Assembly: GCA_018672315.1 (NCBI GenBank)
Contig: CP076053.1
Location: 1,971,827 to 2,035,826, forward strand
Direction of reading: 5' to 3'
DNA length: 64,000 nucleotides
DNA from: Nocardioidaceae bacterium
GTDB lineage: Bacteria > Actinomycetota > Actinomycetes > Propionibacteriales > Nocardioidaceae
Position 1 is the stretch's first letter, and each line of letters starts with the position of its first letter. This document shows positions 8,149 to 17,363 of the stretch, piece after piece. Made by a program: the position numbers and the translations under genes. Below the pieces are notes generated by a model that saw only the letters and a list, made by a program, of their open reading frames with translations, was not told where the DNA came from and searched no databases.

Positions 8149-9489
8149 CTAGCGGACAGAATGCTTCGTCAGTACGTTAGGAGAGTCGGGGCCGGCCGCA
8201 TAATCGTGGCGAGCCAGGTTAAAAGCCACCGCAACTGCTATCCACGCAACGCCCAGACGGAAGCCATTGCTGGCGGAGAATTGGACCACCAGACTCATTG
8301 TGATGGCAAAAGGGACTGTTCCAGCACCGCGAAGCGCAACCGCGGCGACGAACAGCGAAAGTGCGAACAAAATGCTGAATGCTAGGCCGATCAGGCCCAA
8401 ATCATACAGATGCGTGAAGAAAAAGTTTGTGGAGCCAGCGCCTGAGTTAAGTTCGCCGCCCCCAGCATAGAGTTGTCGAACGGACGGGTCTTGCGACACC
8501 GGCTCAAGACTACCGACGCCGTGACCGACCCAAGCACTGTCCGACCAATTGTCAAAAACGTAGCGTTGGATGCCGTTACGAGAGGCATACGACCCCCCAT
8601 CCGCCAGTGAAGATGGGTTCGACAATTGCAGGATCAAGGCGAAACGAGATTTGATCGACTCTGGCACGAAGGGATAGGCAACGACTATGGCAGAGAAGAG
8701 TGTCACGGTTGCCAACAGGAGGCGCGCAATGTTCCTACGAAACTGCTCCTCATTTTTGGATGTGAAAAAAGAGAAAAGCATCGCGGCAAAGTAAGCGACG
8801 AGGGTCGCCACGATAGCGGCTCGTGAAAACGTCATGACTAAAACAAATAAGCTCAACAGCACCCAAACTCTGCGGCGCCGGAGATGTTGACTACTAAAAG
8901 ACATCATCAAAAATAAGATTGATGCATTCAAAGCGGCCCAAACCGGCTCGGCAGTGAGTCCAGTGGGTCTTGCCCACGGGATACCTACGTTTCGCCAGAC
9001 ACCGAAGTCGTAACCTCCTAGGGAGAGGAGAACTTGCATGCAGCTGATCGAGACGGAGATCTGTAGACCCGTCAATAGAGCGAGGTACGGAAGCCGAGCG
9101 CGTTTGAGGTCTGCAAAGCAAGAGATTGTGACTAGCATCCAGACGAATAGAAAAATTTGGCCGAACGCAACTACTAGCGTGACGTCGCGCGCCTCGGACC
9201 AACCGGCACTGGCCAGACTCATTATTGTCAAGAGACCTAGCCAGATCACTGGTTGGCGCGACACGTTCGAGCGGCCGCCTCGGAAGATCTTCATCCAGTG
9301 AAGAAAAATGCCCGCTGCGGCGAACAGCATGTATAGCCGAATCTGCTGACCCGCCACATCCACGCCCAAGGCGTCGAGAGGAACCAGCGCGACGGATACA
9401 ATGAGAAGTTTAGGGGGCCTATCTCCCGCATAGGCTCCGTCAGGTGCGCTCTCATTATTGACGCCAGGCGCATTGCTGATGAGTTTCAT
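8149..9489 (-). CDS. O-antigen ligase/polymerase-like protein (Wzy-like)
   Basis: 446-residue membrane protein with about 11-12 hydrophobic segments and a long extracytoplasmic loop at about residues 290-360 (SLADGGSYASRNGIQRYVFD, then VGHGVGSLEP), the layout of Wzy polymerases and WaaL-type ligases. It overlaps the upstream glycosyltransferase gene by 4 bp (9486-9489), so the two are translationally coupled. Predicted role: polymerising flipped repeat units outside the membrane. Polymerase and ligase cannot be told apart by inspection; the neighbouring flippase and chain-length kinase favour a polymerase. Confidence 0.8.
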   Translation of the reverse strand: MKLISNAPGVNNESAPDGAYAGDRPPKLLIVSVALVPLDALGVDVAGQQIRLYMLFAAAGIFLHWMKIFRGGRSNVSRQPVIWLGLLTIMSLASAGWSEARDVTLVVAFGQIFLFVWMLVTISCFADLKRARLPYLALLTGLQISVSISCMQVLLSLGGYDFGVWRNVGIPWARPTGLTAEPVWAALNASILFLMMSFSSQHLRRRRVWVLLSLFVLVMTFSRAAIVATLVAYFAAMLFSFFTSKNEEQFRRNIARLLLATVTLFSAIVVAYPFVPESIKSRFALILQLSNPSSLADGGSYASRNGIQRYVFDNWSDSAWVGHGVGSLEPVSQDPSVRQLYAGGGELNSGAGSTNFFFTHLYDLGLIGLAFSILFALSLFVAAVALRGAGTVPFAITMSLVVQFSASNGFRLGVAWIAVAVAFNLARHDYAAGPDSPNVLTKHSVR

Positions 9490-10451
9490 GAGACAGTGGT
9501 GTGAAGTGCTTGGAAGTCCTGCCTCATGTGCCAGATCGAGTAATTGTTGACTTTTGGCAGTCTCTGCGGCCCCTCGCTGGCCGCAGAGCGAAGACAGTCG
9601 ACCATGGTCGCTGTGTCTTGCGGCTCAAAGAACGCCTTCACGATCTCTCCGCCGACCTCGCGGTAAGCGGGAATGTTAGACACGAAAGCCGGCACTCCCA
9701 GCGCGGCAGCTTCAGCAACTGGGAGACCGAATCCCTCGTAGAGCGACGCCGAAAAAAAAGCAAGAGCTGATTCGAACATCCACCGGAGTTGTCCATCAGA
9801 CAGACCATGCATCCAGACTACTCCTACGGGCGGAGGGCCATCCCACGCTTTTCTGCCCACGACCACAAGATCAATCTCTTTGGAAAGCCCCGACTCGTCA
9901 TAGGCTTTCACTAGCGACGAAAGATTTTTACGCGGCTCAAGTGTTCCCACGGTCAGAAAGAACGGCCGGGCCGTCTGAACCGGTTCAGGCTGGACACTGT
10001 CGATTAAGACGCTATTCCGAACGAGTTCTACATCGCAGTGAAAGAAGTCGGCCACTTCCGCTTGCATGGTTCGAGATACTGTAACCAACCGGTCTTCGCG
10101 TCTAATGGCCGCCTCAACGCGCGGCTTATAGTAGCGGAGGCCTAGCCTTGACGCAGTTTCGGGAAACTTCCACCATGTCAAATCATGTATTGTCACGCAG
10201 CGCCGTCGTTGTGGACGATCGATGATCGGAGGATAGGTCGGATAATGGACGGCATCGTAATCACGCGCAGCGAGGGGGAGTGACCACAAGTCGCTCTTCA
10301 AGCGCTGCGCAACGGAGGACGCAGAAGCCGAGAAACAAGTGACCGAGTCCATCTGTTCAACCGCCAGTCGGAGGTTTCGTGCGTAGCGCTCCCAACCCGT
10401 AGTTCTCTGCAGAGTTACGGAACGACAATCGAGAAGCACAGAGACTGTCAC
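9486..10451 (-). CDS. Glycosyltransferase family 4 protein
   Basis: 321-residue GT-B glycosyltransferase. Visible features are the N-terminal DYDAVHYPTYPP and CVTIHDLTWW segments, the hinge PFFLTVGTLEPRKNLSSLVKA and the donor-binding ASLYEGFGLPVAEAAALGVP with the E-x7-E pattern. The start is GTG at 10451, overlapping the WecG-like stop by 4 bases (GTGA). A longer frame exists upstream but is only the shadow of the WecG-like gene. It adds one sugar to the lipid-linked repeat unit; donor and acceptor are unknown. Confidence 0.88.
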   Translation of the reverse strand: MTVSVLLDCRSVTLQRTTGWERYARNLRLAVEQMDSVTCFSASASSVAQRLKSDLWSLPLAARDYDAVHYPTYPPIIDRPQRRRCVTIHDLTWWKFPETASRLGLRYYKPRVEAAIRREDRLVTVSRTMQAEVADFFHCDVELVRNSVLIDSVQPEPVQTARPFFLTVGTLEPRKNLSSLVKAYDESGLSKEIDLVVVGRKAWDGPPPVGVVWMHGLSDGQLRWMFESALAFFSASLYEGFGLPVAEAAALGVPAFVSNIPAYREVGGEIVKAFFEPQDTATMVDCLRSAASEGPQRLPKVNNYSIWHMRQDFQALHTTVS

Positions 10452-11233
10452 CCGGACCCCCGTATCAATCCTCGAAATACTAGCAAAAGAAAGTAAGGCG
10501 CCGAGCGGGCGTAGCGGCCCACTAGGCGTCGCGGCGCGCGAACAAGACGGAAGAGCCACTCTAAGCCGAGGTGACGAAAGATTTTGGGAGCACGACGATC
10601 GTAGCCGGCTGCAAATTCGACTGATGCCCCGACGAGGAGAACCACACCATGCTCGATTGCGGGCAATAACCGCAAGGCGAAGCGCTCTTGTTGTGGCACG
10701 CCCAGTCCAACGATTATGAAGTCGGGCCTCGCGTCTGCAACCCGTTCGCACAGAGCAGCCACTCGCTGTCTATCCACGAGTTCCTCGCGGGGAGCCGGCT
10801 CAGAAGGTAGAGCTTCTACACCGATGGCCATACTGAGGTGTCGTGCTGCAAGATGCGCTGCATCTTTCTTGCCGCCGACTACCAGAACGCGAGCACCGCG
10901 CGGTAACCGGTAGATCATGTCGGCACCCGTCGTCCGTGATACTGCTCGGCGAGCGCATCTATCTCGATGCAACAGCTGCATCGCGAGCACAACCGGCCAC
11001 CCGTCTGGAGTGGCGAGGTCGGCACGAGCATATGCGGCGCGAAGATCTGGGCTTCGTCGCGCTTGATGGAAGTGCGCAATATTGGGTGTGACCACCAACT
11101 GGGGAGGTGACCGCCGAATCAGATTGAGGTCGTTGAACGCGGTTTGACACTCTTGAAGGTTTGTTAAGCTAACCTTCAGGCCACCAAAAGGTACAGTGAC
11201 GGCAGGAAATACGACGCTCTCGCTATTCGTCAT
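10448..11233 (-). CDS. WecG/TagA/CpsF-family glycosyltransferase
   Basis: 261 residues, the usual length for this family (GT26). Motifs are VVTPNIAHFHQARR near residue 48, ADLATPDGWPVV near 72, IVGLGVPQQERF near 173 and VGASVEFAAGYDRRAPK near 205, followed by GLEWLFRLVRAPRRLVGRY. Members transfer ManNAc, ManNAcA or related sugars to a lipid-linked acceptor. The C-terminal hydrophobic tail probably gives membrane association. Both ends overlap neighbouring genes by 4 bases, so it lies inside a tightly coupled operon. Confidence 0.92.
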   Translation of the reverse strand: MTNSESVVFPAVTVPFGGLKVSLTNLQECQTAFNDLNLIRRSPPQLVVTPNIAHFHQARRSPDLRAAYARADLATPDGWPVVLAMQLLHRDRCARRAVSRTTGADMIYRLPRGARVLVVGGKKDAAHLAARHLSMAIGVEALPSEPAPREELVDRQRVAALCERVADARPDFIIVGLGVPQQERFALRLLPAIEHGVVLLVGASVEFAAGYDRRAPKIFRHLGLEWLFRLVRAPRRLVGRYARSAPYFLLLVFRGLIRGSG

Positions 11234-12327
11234 TGTTCTGACCGTCTGACTGCGCCAAGGATCTGGTCGGCGTACTTTTTTGCTTGTGCTGCCGGGTCGT
11301 AATCCGATCTAGCCTTCTCTCGGCCTCTGGAGGATAGCTGAATCCGCGTTGACTCAGACGTCATAAATTTGAGAGTCTCGGCTAAGCTAATAACGTCGCC
11401 TGAGATGTATTTGAGACCGTCTTCCCCATTTGTGACAAACTCCGCAGCGCCACCTTCGTCAGGCACGATCACCGGGACGCCAGCGGCCTGAGCCTCGGCC
11501 ACAATCCTGCCTGAAGGTTCACGAGGATTGCAGACGATAACAGCGTCTATCCCATCAAAAACTCTATCGCTGGGAACGCGAGACTGAATTTTGAACCTAT
11601 CTCCTAAGAGACTTTCGCCCATTTCAAGGACCTGCCTGTAATACCCTGAGTCACCGTATGAAGGCGTGCCGCGAACAACCAGAGTGTGGGCTTCGCTCGC
11701 AGCGGCCACCCCTCGGATCGCGTCCTCAATGCGCTTCTCAGGGTCGATTCGACCGAGCACGCCTATGGTGAGGCACTCGTGAGAATGGAAAAGTGGCCTT
11801 GCGGCAGGCAGGGGTATCGGGCGATAGACGACGGTTCGACTCCTCGAATGAGAGATGTTCATGGCGACGAACTCGCTGACACATATAGATAGGTCGCAAA
11901 ATCGACTCAGGCGAACAATCTTTCCAAGTCTTTGAGAGGGGTGGGGTGCGTCATGCAGATCGATAATGAGGACCTGATTTGATGTAGGCCTCAATAGTTT
12001 GTTTAGAACGAGGGCCGGCAGCACGAACAAGTCGAACGCGACTATTGTATTGGCTCGCCGATGCGTGAGCAGTTGCAGCAATAAGATCAAATTCATGCGC
12101 AAGTGACCTGTGGGGCGACGATAGATGCGCGCTTCGCGACCCACGCGGTTACGCCACATGTCCGCAAGTCGCTGATTGCAGGTCAACAAGAGCGGATCAA
12201 TTTGATGTGGCGTAATTTCTTCGGCGAGAGCCAGGAGACTATGTTCTCCGCCCCACATCTGTTCCGACGACGAGACGAAGAGTGTTTCGACGGAACGACT
12301 GCCCGGTTGTCGCGAGGACGTCAACAC
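11230..12327 (-). CDS. Glycosyltransferase family 4 protein
   Basis: 365-residue GT-B enzyme. The N-terminal domain starts LFVSSSEQMWGGEHSLLALA. The C-terminal domain begins TIGVLGRIDPEKRIEDAIRG and contains NPREPSGRIVAEAQAAGVPV with the conserved E-x7-E. Start GTG at 12327 overlaps the epimerase stop; TTG at 12324 is an alternative. The gene runs into the WecG-like gene with a 4-base overlap. It probably contributes one linkage of the EPS repeat unit. Confidence 0.85.
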   Translation of the reverse strand: MLTSSRQPGSRSVETLFVSSSEQMWGGEHSLLALAEEITPHQIDPLLLTCNQRLADMWRNRVGREARIYRRPTGHLRMNLILLLQLLTHRRANTIVAFDLFVLPALVLNKLLRPTSNQVLIIDLHDAPHPSQRLGKIVRLSRFCDLSICVSEFVAMNISHSRSRTVVYRPIPLPAARPLFHSHECLTIGVLGRIDPEKRIEDAIRGVAAASEAHTLVVRGTPSYGDSGYYRQVLEMGESLLGDRFKIQSRVPSDRVFDGIDAVIVCNPREPSGRIVAEAQAAGVPVIVPDEGGAAEFVTNGEDGLKYISGDVISLAETLKFMTSESTRIQLSSRGREKARSDYDPAAQAKKYADQILGAVRRSEQ

Positions 12328-13268
12328 GAGCGCCGCGCGGCTTCGATCTGTTGGCGCAAACCGAGCTCTATGCCTATCTGGGGAGACCAGAGAAGCATGT
12401 CCTGAGCTCTGCTGTTACTACCCCCAGTTCGGCTTACATCACCGGGGACAGGATCGACGCGGTTAACGCGAAGTGTTTCTCCCGTGATGGCGGCGATGAT
12501 GTCGAGGGTGTCGTTGACTGAGATGGAAGTCGCGCCGCAGATATTGAATACTGACCCAGCTTCGACGTTCTCTCGAGTTGCAGCCAGTATGTTCGCCTCG
12601 ACCGCATCATCAACATAAGTGAAGTCACGAACTTGTTTCCCGGATCCGTAAATATCTATGGTTTCACCATAAAGTGCGGCGCGTACAAACCTAGAAAATG
12701 CCATGTCGGGCCTTTGTCCAGGTCCGTAGACCGTAAAGTATCGGAGAGAAACGGTAGGCAACTGAAAGTTCGAGCCATAAAGCGATGCTAAGTGTTCGGC
12801 GGCTAGTTTTGTCACTCCATAGGGGCTGTGGGGCGCTGTGTAATCTGTCTCTAGCGCTGGGAAAGAGGCTCGCTCACCGTAGACAGAGGAACTAGATGAA
12901 TTCACGAATCTTTGAAGTTGAGGCAGAGACATGGCTAGTTCGAGGAGATTCTGCGTAGCCCTGATGTTGTCGTTGACGTACGGGAGGAATGACTTTCCCC
13001 AGGAGAGTCTGACGCCCGGCTGGCCCGCCAGATGGAAGATGTGTGTCACCCCCGATGTCAGGTCTTTCTCGGTAAGTCGACTGACGTCTACATCACTGAA
13101 GTCAAAGTGTTCTAGCGTCGAAAGTTCCTGAATTCGGCTGCGCTTGAGTTCGGGGTTGTAGTAATCCGCGAAGTTATCTATCCCTTGGACGTCCCACCCG
13201 AGGTGCAGTAGTCGATGGCAAAGCGCACTACCAATAAAGCCTGCCGCGCCTGTTACTACTGCCTTCAT
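12321..13268 (-). CDS. NAD-dependent epimerase/dehydratase, UDP-glucuronate 4-epimerase-like
   Basis: 315-residue extended SDR. The dinucleotide motif is VTGAAGFIGSAL at residues 5-16, followed by IDNFADYYNPELKRSR, a segment typical of UDP-glucuronate and UDP-glucose 4-epimerases. The catalytic Ser lies in NSSSSSVYGE and the Tyr/Lys pair in SPYGVTKLAAEHL. With the UDP-glucose dehydrogenase at 15600 it could supply UDP-galacturonate. It is the first sugar gene of the operon, 62 bp downstream of cysN on the same strand. Substrate assignment is by similarity of motifs only. Confidence 0.85.
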   Translation of the reverse strand: MKAVVTGAAGFIGSALCHRLLHLGWDVQGIDNFADYYNPELKRSRIQELSTLEHFDFSDVDVSRLTEKDLTSGVTHIFHLAGQPGVRLSWGKSFLPYVNDNIRATQNLLELAMSLPQLQRFVNSSSSSVYGERASFPALETDYTAPHSPYGVTKLAAEHLASLYGSNFQLPTVSLRYFTVYGPGQRPDMAFSRFVRAALYGETIDIYGSGKQVRDFTYVDDAVEANILAATRENVEAGSVFNICGATSISVNDTLDIIAAITGETLRVNRVDPVPGDVSRTGGSNSRAQDMLLWSPQIGIELGLRQQIEAARRSC

Positions 13269-13330
13269 GCGGCTCTCCTTGTGTCAGATCTTTGCTACTG
13301 ATTACGTTCCAATTACGAAGAAGGCGTTCG

Positions 13331-14572
13331 CTACAAAATCATTCCGGCGCCGACCGTTACTCCTGTGGCTTCATTAATCAGGATGAAGGAGCCCGTGGTT
13401 CGATTCTTGGCGTACTCGTCTGCGAGCAGTGGCGCAGTCGTCCGAAGCTGCACCCGTCCGATCTCGTTCAGGCCGAGATTGTTTGCATCCTGGTCGCGGT
13501 GAAGGCTGTTGACGTCTAGGCGGTACTGCAGGTTCTTGATGAGTGCGCGGCCCGTGCGCGTTGTGTGCTTGATCGCGAGCTTGTCGCGCACCTTCATAGC
13601 GTCCTTGTGCATCCAGCAGACCATGGCGTCAATGTCTTGCGTCGGCGTCGGGGCATTCTTCTCTCGGCAGATCATGTCGCCGCGAGAGACGTCGACGTCG
13701 TCAGCGAGGCTGACAGTGACCGACATGGGCGGGAACGCCTCGCTGATCTCTTTGCCGTCGAGCTCTATCTTGCTGATCGTGCTGGTCATGCCGCTCGGCA
13801 GCACCTGCACTTCGTCACCGGGCTTCATCACGCCGCCGGCCACTTGGCCTGCGTAGCCGCGATAGTCGTGATACTCGTCGCTGTGCGGACGGATGACGTA
13901 CTGCACGGGAAAGCGCGAATCAATCAGCTCACGGTCTGAGGCGACGTGCACGTTCTCGAGGTGGTGCAGGAGCGAGGTGCCCTGGTACCAGTCCATGTTC
14001 TCACTGCGGTTGACGACGTTGTCGCCCTTCAATGCCGAGATCGGGATGATCTCAAGGTCTGGGATCGACAGCTTGGTGGCGAACTGGGTGAACTCGTCCG
14101 CGATCTTGCGGTAGGAATCCTCGGAGTAGCCGACGAGATCCATCTTGTTTACGGCAAGCACCAGGTGCGGCACGCGCAGCAGGCTCAGCAGCACCGCGTG
14201 GCGACGCGACTGCTCGGTGAGGCCCTGACGCGCGTCGACGAGCACCAAGCCAAGGTCGGCGGTGGAGGCGCCGGTGACCATGTTGCGCGTGTACTGCACG
14301 TGGCCGGGGGTGTCCGCGATGATGAACTTGCGCTTGGGGGTCGCAAAGTAGCGGTATGCGACGTCGATCGTGATGCCCTGCTCGCGCTCGGAGCGCAGTC
14401 CGTCGGTCAGTAGGGAGAGATCGGTGTAGTCGAAGCCCTTGGCCTTCGATGAGGTCTCCACGGACTCGAGCTGGTCGGCCATGACGGCCTTGGAGTCGAT
14501 GAGAAGCCGACCGATGAGGGTGGACTTGCCGTCGTCGACGGAGCCGGCGGTGGCGAAGCGGAGGAGGTCCAT
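13331..14572 (-). CDS. cysN: Sulfate adenylyltransferase subunit 1 (GTPase)
   Basis: 413-residue GTPase subunit that drives APS formation from ATP and sulfate. G-motifs: GSVDDGKSTLIGRLL (P-loop, residues 10-24), DVAYRYF switch, DTPGHVQY (G3), AVNKMDLVGY (G4) and PISALKGDN (G5), followed by EF-Tu-like beta-barrel domains. It has no fused APS kinase, in line with the separate cysC at 18.4-19.6 kb. The cysD stop overlaps its ATG by 1 bp (TAATG). GC is higher than in the EPS genes immediately downstream. Confidence 0.95.
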   Translation of the reverse strand: MDLLRFATAGSVDDGKSTLIGRLLIDSKAVMADQLESVETSSKAKGFDYTDLSLLTDGLRSEREQGITIDVAYRYFATPKRKFIIADTPGHVQYTRNMVTGASTADLGLVLVDARQGLTEQSRRHAVLLSLLRVPHLVLAVNKMDLVGYSEDSYRKIADEFTQFATKLSIPDLEIIPISALKGDNVVNRSENMDWYQGTSLLHHLENVHVASDRELIDSRFPVQYVIRPHSDEYHDYRGYAGQVAGGVMKPGDEVQVLPSGMTSTISKIELDGKEISEAFPPMSVTVSLADDVDVSRGDMICREKNAPTPTQDIDAMVCWMHKDAMKVRDKLAIKHTTRTGRALIKNLQYRLDVNSLHRDQDANNLGLNEIGRVQLRTTAPLLADEYAKNRTTGSFILINEATGVTVGAGMIL

Positions 14573-15486
14573 TAGAAGTAGCCTTCCTTCTTCCGGTCCT
14601 CCATGGCGGACTCGGAGAACTTGTCGTCACCGCGGGTCGCGCCGCGCTCGGTGATCGTGGCGACCGCGACCTCGTCGCGGATCTTGTCGTAGGTGTCGGC
14701 GTCGGACTCGACACAACCAGTGAGGGTCATGTCGCCGACGGTGCGGAAGCGCATCGTCTTGGTGACGGGCTCCTCGCCCTCCTTCGGCTGGAGGTACTCA
14801 CTGACCGAGAGCCACATGCCGCTGCGCTGGAAGACGGTGCGCTGGTGGGCAAAGTAGATCTCCGGGATGTCGATCTCCTCGCGGGCGATGTAGTCCCAGA
14901 TGTCGAGCTCGGTCCAGTTGCTCAGCGGGAAGATACGCATGTGCTCACCCTCGTGCAGGCGGCCGTTGTAGAGGTTCCACAGTTCGGGTCGTTGATTCTT
15001 CGGGTCCCACTGGCCGAAGTCGTCACGGTGTGAGTAGACCCGCTCCTTGGCCCGGGCCTTCTCCTCGTCGCGCCGGCCACCGCCGAAGGCAGCGGTGTAG
15101 CCCTGGGTCTCGATGGCGTTGAGCAGGGTGCCGATCTGGAGCCGGTTGCGCGGCGTCTTGCCGTCGTCGACGACGATGCCGTCGGCGATCGCCTGCTCGA
15201 CGGAGGCGATGTGCAGGTTCAGGCCCAATCGGTCGACCCAGCGGTCGCGGCAGGCCAGCACCTCCGGGAAGTCGTATCCCGTGTCCACCTGCAGGACCGG
15301 GAACGGGATCTTCGCGGGATAGAAGGCCTTACGCGCGAGCTCGAGCATGCAGATCGAGTCCTTGCCGCCGGAGAACATCAGCACCGGCTTCTCGAACTCG
15401 GCCGCGACCTCGCGGAAGATGAAGATCGACTCCGCCTCCAGCTGGTCGAGCTGGGATAGCCGGTAGTCGGCGTGGGTGTCCGTCAT
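14572..15486 (-). CDS. cysD: Sulfate adenylyltransferase subunit 2
   Basis: 304-residue catalytic subunit of ATP sulfurylase, PAPS-reductase-like fold. The PP-loop is VLMFSGGKDSICML at about residues 33-46; other family segments are FPVLQVDTGYDFPEVL, FGGGRRDEEKARAKER, FPLSNWTELDIWDYI and the C-terminal DRKKEGYF. The ATG at 15486 gives the usual CysD length; an upstream in-frame ATG would add 24 unusual residues. It is the first gene of cysD-cysN-EPS on the minus strand, divergent from the UDP-glucose dehydrogenase gene with 113 bp between. Confidence 0.95.
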   Translation of the reverse strand: MTDTHADYRLSQLDQLEAESIFIFREVAAEFEKPVLMFSGGKDSICMLELARKAFYPAKIPFPVLQVDTGYDFPEVLACRDRWVDRLGLNLHIASVEQAIADGIVVDDGKTPRNRLQIGTLLNAIETQGYTAAFGGGRRDEEKARAKERVYSHRDDFGQWDPKNQRPELWNLYNGRLHEGEHMRIFPLSNWTELDIWDYIAREEIDIPEIYFAHQRTVFQRSGMWLSVSEYLQPKEGEEPVTKTMRFRTVGDMTLTGCVESDADTYDKIRDEVAVATITERGATRGDDKFSESAMEDRKKEGYF

Positions 15487-15599
15487 GGAACTGATCGGCC
15501 TCTCCTCGGTGGTTGCCGCGCGCCACTCTAGCGTCGCCTGAGCCGTGGGATGGCCCACGGTCTCAGCACGTCGGGCCTGGGTTCGCTTACTCTCGCCAC

Positions 15600-16913
15600 A
15601 TGCGAATCTCGGTGTTCGGCTGCGGCTACCTCGGTGCCGTGCATGCAGCGTCCATGGCGAGCCTCGGCCACGAGGTCGTCGGCGTCGATGTTCTGCCGGC
15701 TCATGTGGAAGCCCTCAGTAGAGGGGAGGCGCCGTTCTTCGAGCCCGGTCTACCGGAACTCTTGCTTGAGGCTCAGGCTACAGGGCGCCTAGCGTTCACG
15801 ACCGACGCCGCCGAGGCAAAGGGCTGCGACATCCACTTCGTCTGCGTCGGCACTCCCCAGCGTAAGGGCGAGAACGCAGCAGACATGCAGTACGTCGACG
15901 CTGCGGTGGAGGCCATCGGCCCTCTGCTGCGTGCCGGCGACGTGGTCGTCGGCAAGTCGACTGTGCCCGTCGGCACCGCCGAGCGCCTGCTCGGGCAGAT
16001 CCATGTGTCGAATCCAGAGGCCACCTTGATCTGGAACCCCGAGTTCCTGCGAGAAGGTCATGCCGTGAACGACACACTGCGACCCGATCGACTGGTCTAC
16101 GGCCTCCCCGAAGGTGATGCCGGTCCCACCGCCGCGACTAAACTCGACGAGGTCTACTCGACGATGCTGGAGCGAGAGACCCCCAAGATCGAGACCGACT
16201 ACGCGACGGCCCAGCTGGTGAAGGTCGCCGCTAATTCGTTCCTCGCCACGAAGATCTCCTTTATCAACGCCATGGCTGAGCTATGTGAGGTCTCCGGCGG
16301 AGACGTCGTCGCGCTGGCTAACGCCATCGGGCACGACGACCGCATCGGACGAAAGTTTCTCAACGCCGGTCTCGGGTTCGGCGGCGGATGCCTGCCCAAG
16401 GACATCCGCGCTTTCATGGCGCGCGCAGGCGAGCTCGGCGCCGACCAGACGCTCACGTTCCTTCGTGAGGTAGACGCCATCAACATGCGGCGCCGTGTGC
16501 GCATGGTCGACCTGGCGCGAGAGATGTGCGGGGGCTCCATCGCGAAGCGTCGGCTCGCCGTGCTCGGAGCCGCGTTCAAGCCGCACAGCGACGATGTCAG
16601 GGACTCACCCGCCCTCAGTGTCGCCGCCCAGCTTCAGCTTCAAGGCGCCGATGTCGTCGTCACCGACCCGGAGGCGAACGCCAATGCGGCGGCGAAGTGG
16701 CCGGACCTGACGTTCGTCGACAGCGCAGAGGAAGCCGTCCAAGACGCTGAGGTCGTGCTCGTGCTGACCGAATGGCCGCAGTTCGTCGACGCCGACCCGC
16801 ATGCACTTAAGACGCTGGTGGCTCGACCTGCCGTGCTGGACGGACGCAACTGCCTCGACGCCGATCGTTGGCGCGGGGCGGGCTGGACATACCGCGCGCT
16901 CGGCCGTCCGTAG
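15600..16913 (+). CDS. UDP-glucose 6-dehydrogenase family protein
   Basis: 437-residue enzyme of the UDP-glucose/GDP-mannose dehydrogenase family, oxidising a nucleotide sugar to the uronate with NAD. The N-terminal Rossmann motif is ISVFGCGYLGAVHAASMASL, followed by the family segments VGKSTVPVGTAERL and NPEFLREGHAVNDTLRPDR. The central-domain catalytic Cys lies in GLGFGGGCLPKDIRAF, and the C-terminal domain has LGAAFKPHSDDVRDSPA. ATG 15600 is chosen because it starts the Rossmann strand. Product UDP-glucuronate would feed the epimerase at 12.3-13.3 kb. Confidence 0.92.
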   Translation: MRISVFGCGYLGAVHAASMASLGHEVVGVDVLPAHVEALSRGEAPFFEPGLPELLLEAQATGRLAFTTDAAEAKGCDIHFVCVGTPQRKGENAADMQYVDAAVEAIGPLLRAGDVVVGKSTVPVGTAERLLGQIHVSNPEATLIWNPEFLREGHAVNDTLRPDRLVYGLPEGDAGPTAATKLDEVYSTMLERETPKIETDYATAQLVKVAANSFLATKISFINAMAELCEVSGGDVVALANAIGHDDRIGRKFLNAGLGFGGGCLPKDIRAFMARAGELGADQTLTFLREVDAINMRRRVRMVDLAREMCGGSIAKRRLAVLGAAFKPHSDDVRDSPALSVAAQLQLQGADVVVTDPEANANAAAKWPDLTFVDSAEEAVQDAEVVLVLTEWPQFVDADPHALKTLVARPAVLDGRNCLDADRWRGAGWTYRALGRP

Positions 16914-16956
16914 ATCACTGTTCTTGCCGACCCTCGAACTCGAAGGAAAACGCCTC

Positions 16957-17340
16957 ATGTCGCTCTACTCGGAAGACCGCCCCTGGGGCTCCTGGCACGT
17001 CATCGACGACGGACAGGGCTACAAGGTCAAGCGCATCCATGTGCACTCCGGCCATCGGCTCAGTTACCAGACGCACAAGCACCGGTCAGAGCACTGGGTA
17101 ATCATCTTCGGCATCTGCACCGCGGTGATCGACGGCGAAGAAGTCGTCGCGGGTCCCGGTGAGTCCATCGATGTCGCCACGGGCCAGGCTCACCGCATCA
17201 TGAACAACCACGCCGAGGAGCTCGTCATCCTCGAGGTCCAGCACGGTGCGTACACCGGCGAGGACGACATCTGTCGGCTCGAGGACGACTACGGTCGTCA
17301 GGCCGAGGACGGCCAAGGGCACGCCGTCACCGCGAAGTAG
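16957..17340 (+). CDS. Cupin protein, mannose-6-phosphate isomerase type II C-terminal-like
   Basis: 127-residue single cupin domain resembling the C-terminal domain of ManC-type mannose-6-phosphate isomerase/mannose-1-phosphate guanylyltransferase. Features are the start RPWGSWHVIDDGQGYKVKRI, metal ligands in LSYQTHKHRSEHW, the GPGESIDVATGQAHRI segment and ELVILEVQHG. The ATG at 16957 has GAAGGA about 9 bp upstream. It lies 43 bp after the UDP-glucose dehydrogenase and probably shares its transcript. It may isomerise a hexose phosphate for the polymer; no nucleotidyltransferase domain is fused. Confidence 0.82.
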   Translation: MSLYSEDRPWGSWHVIDDGQGYKVKRIHVHSGHRLSYQTHKHRSEHWVIIFGICTAVIDGEEVVAGPGESIDVATGQAHRIMNNHAEELVILEVQHGAYTGEDDICRLEDDYGRQAEDGQGHAVTAK

Positions 17341-17363
17341 CGCCGCTCCAACGCCACGGTGCC

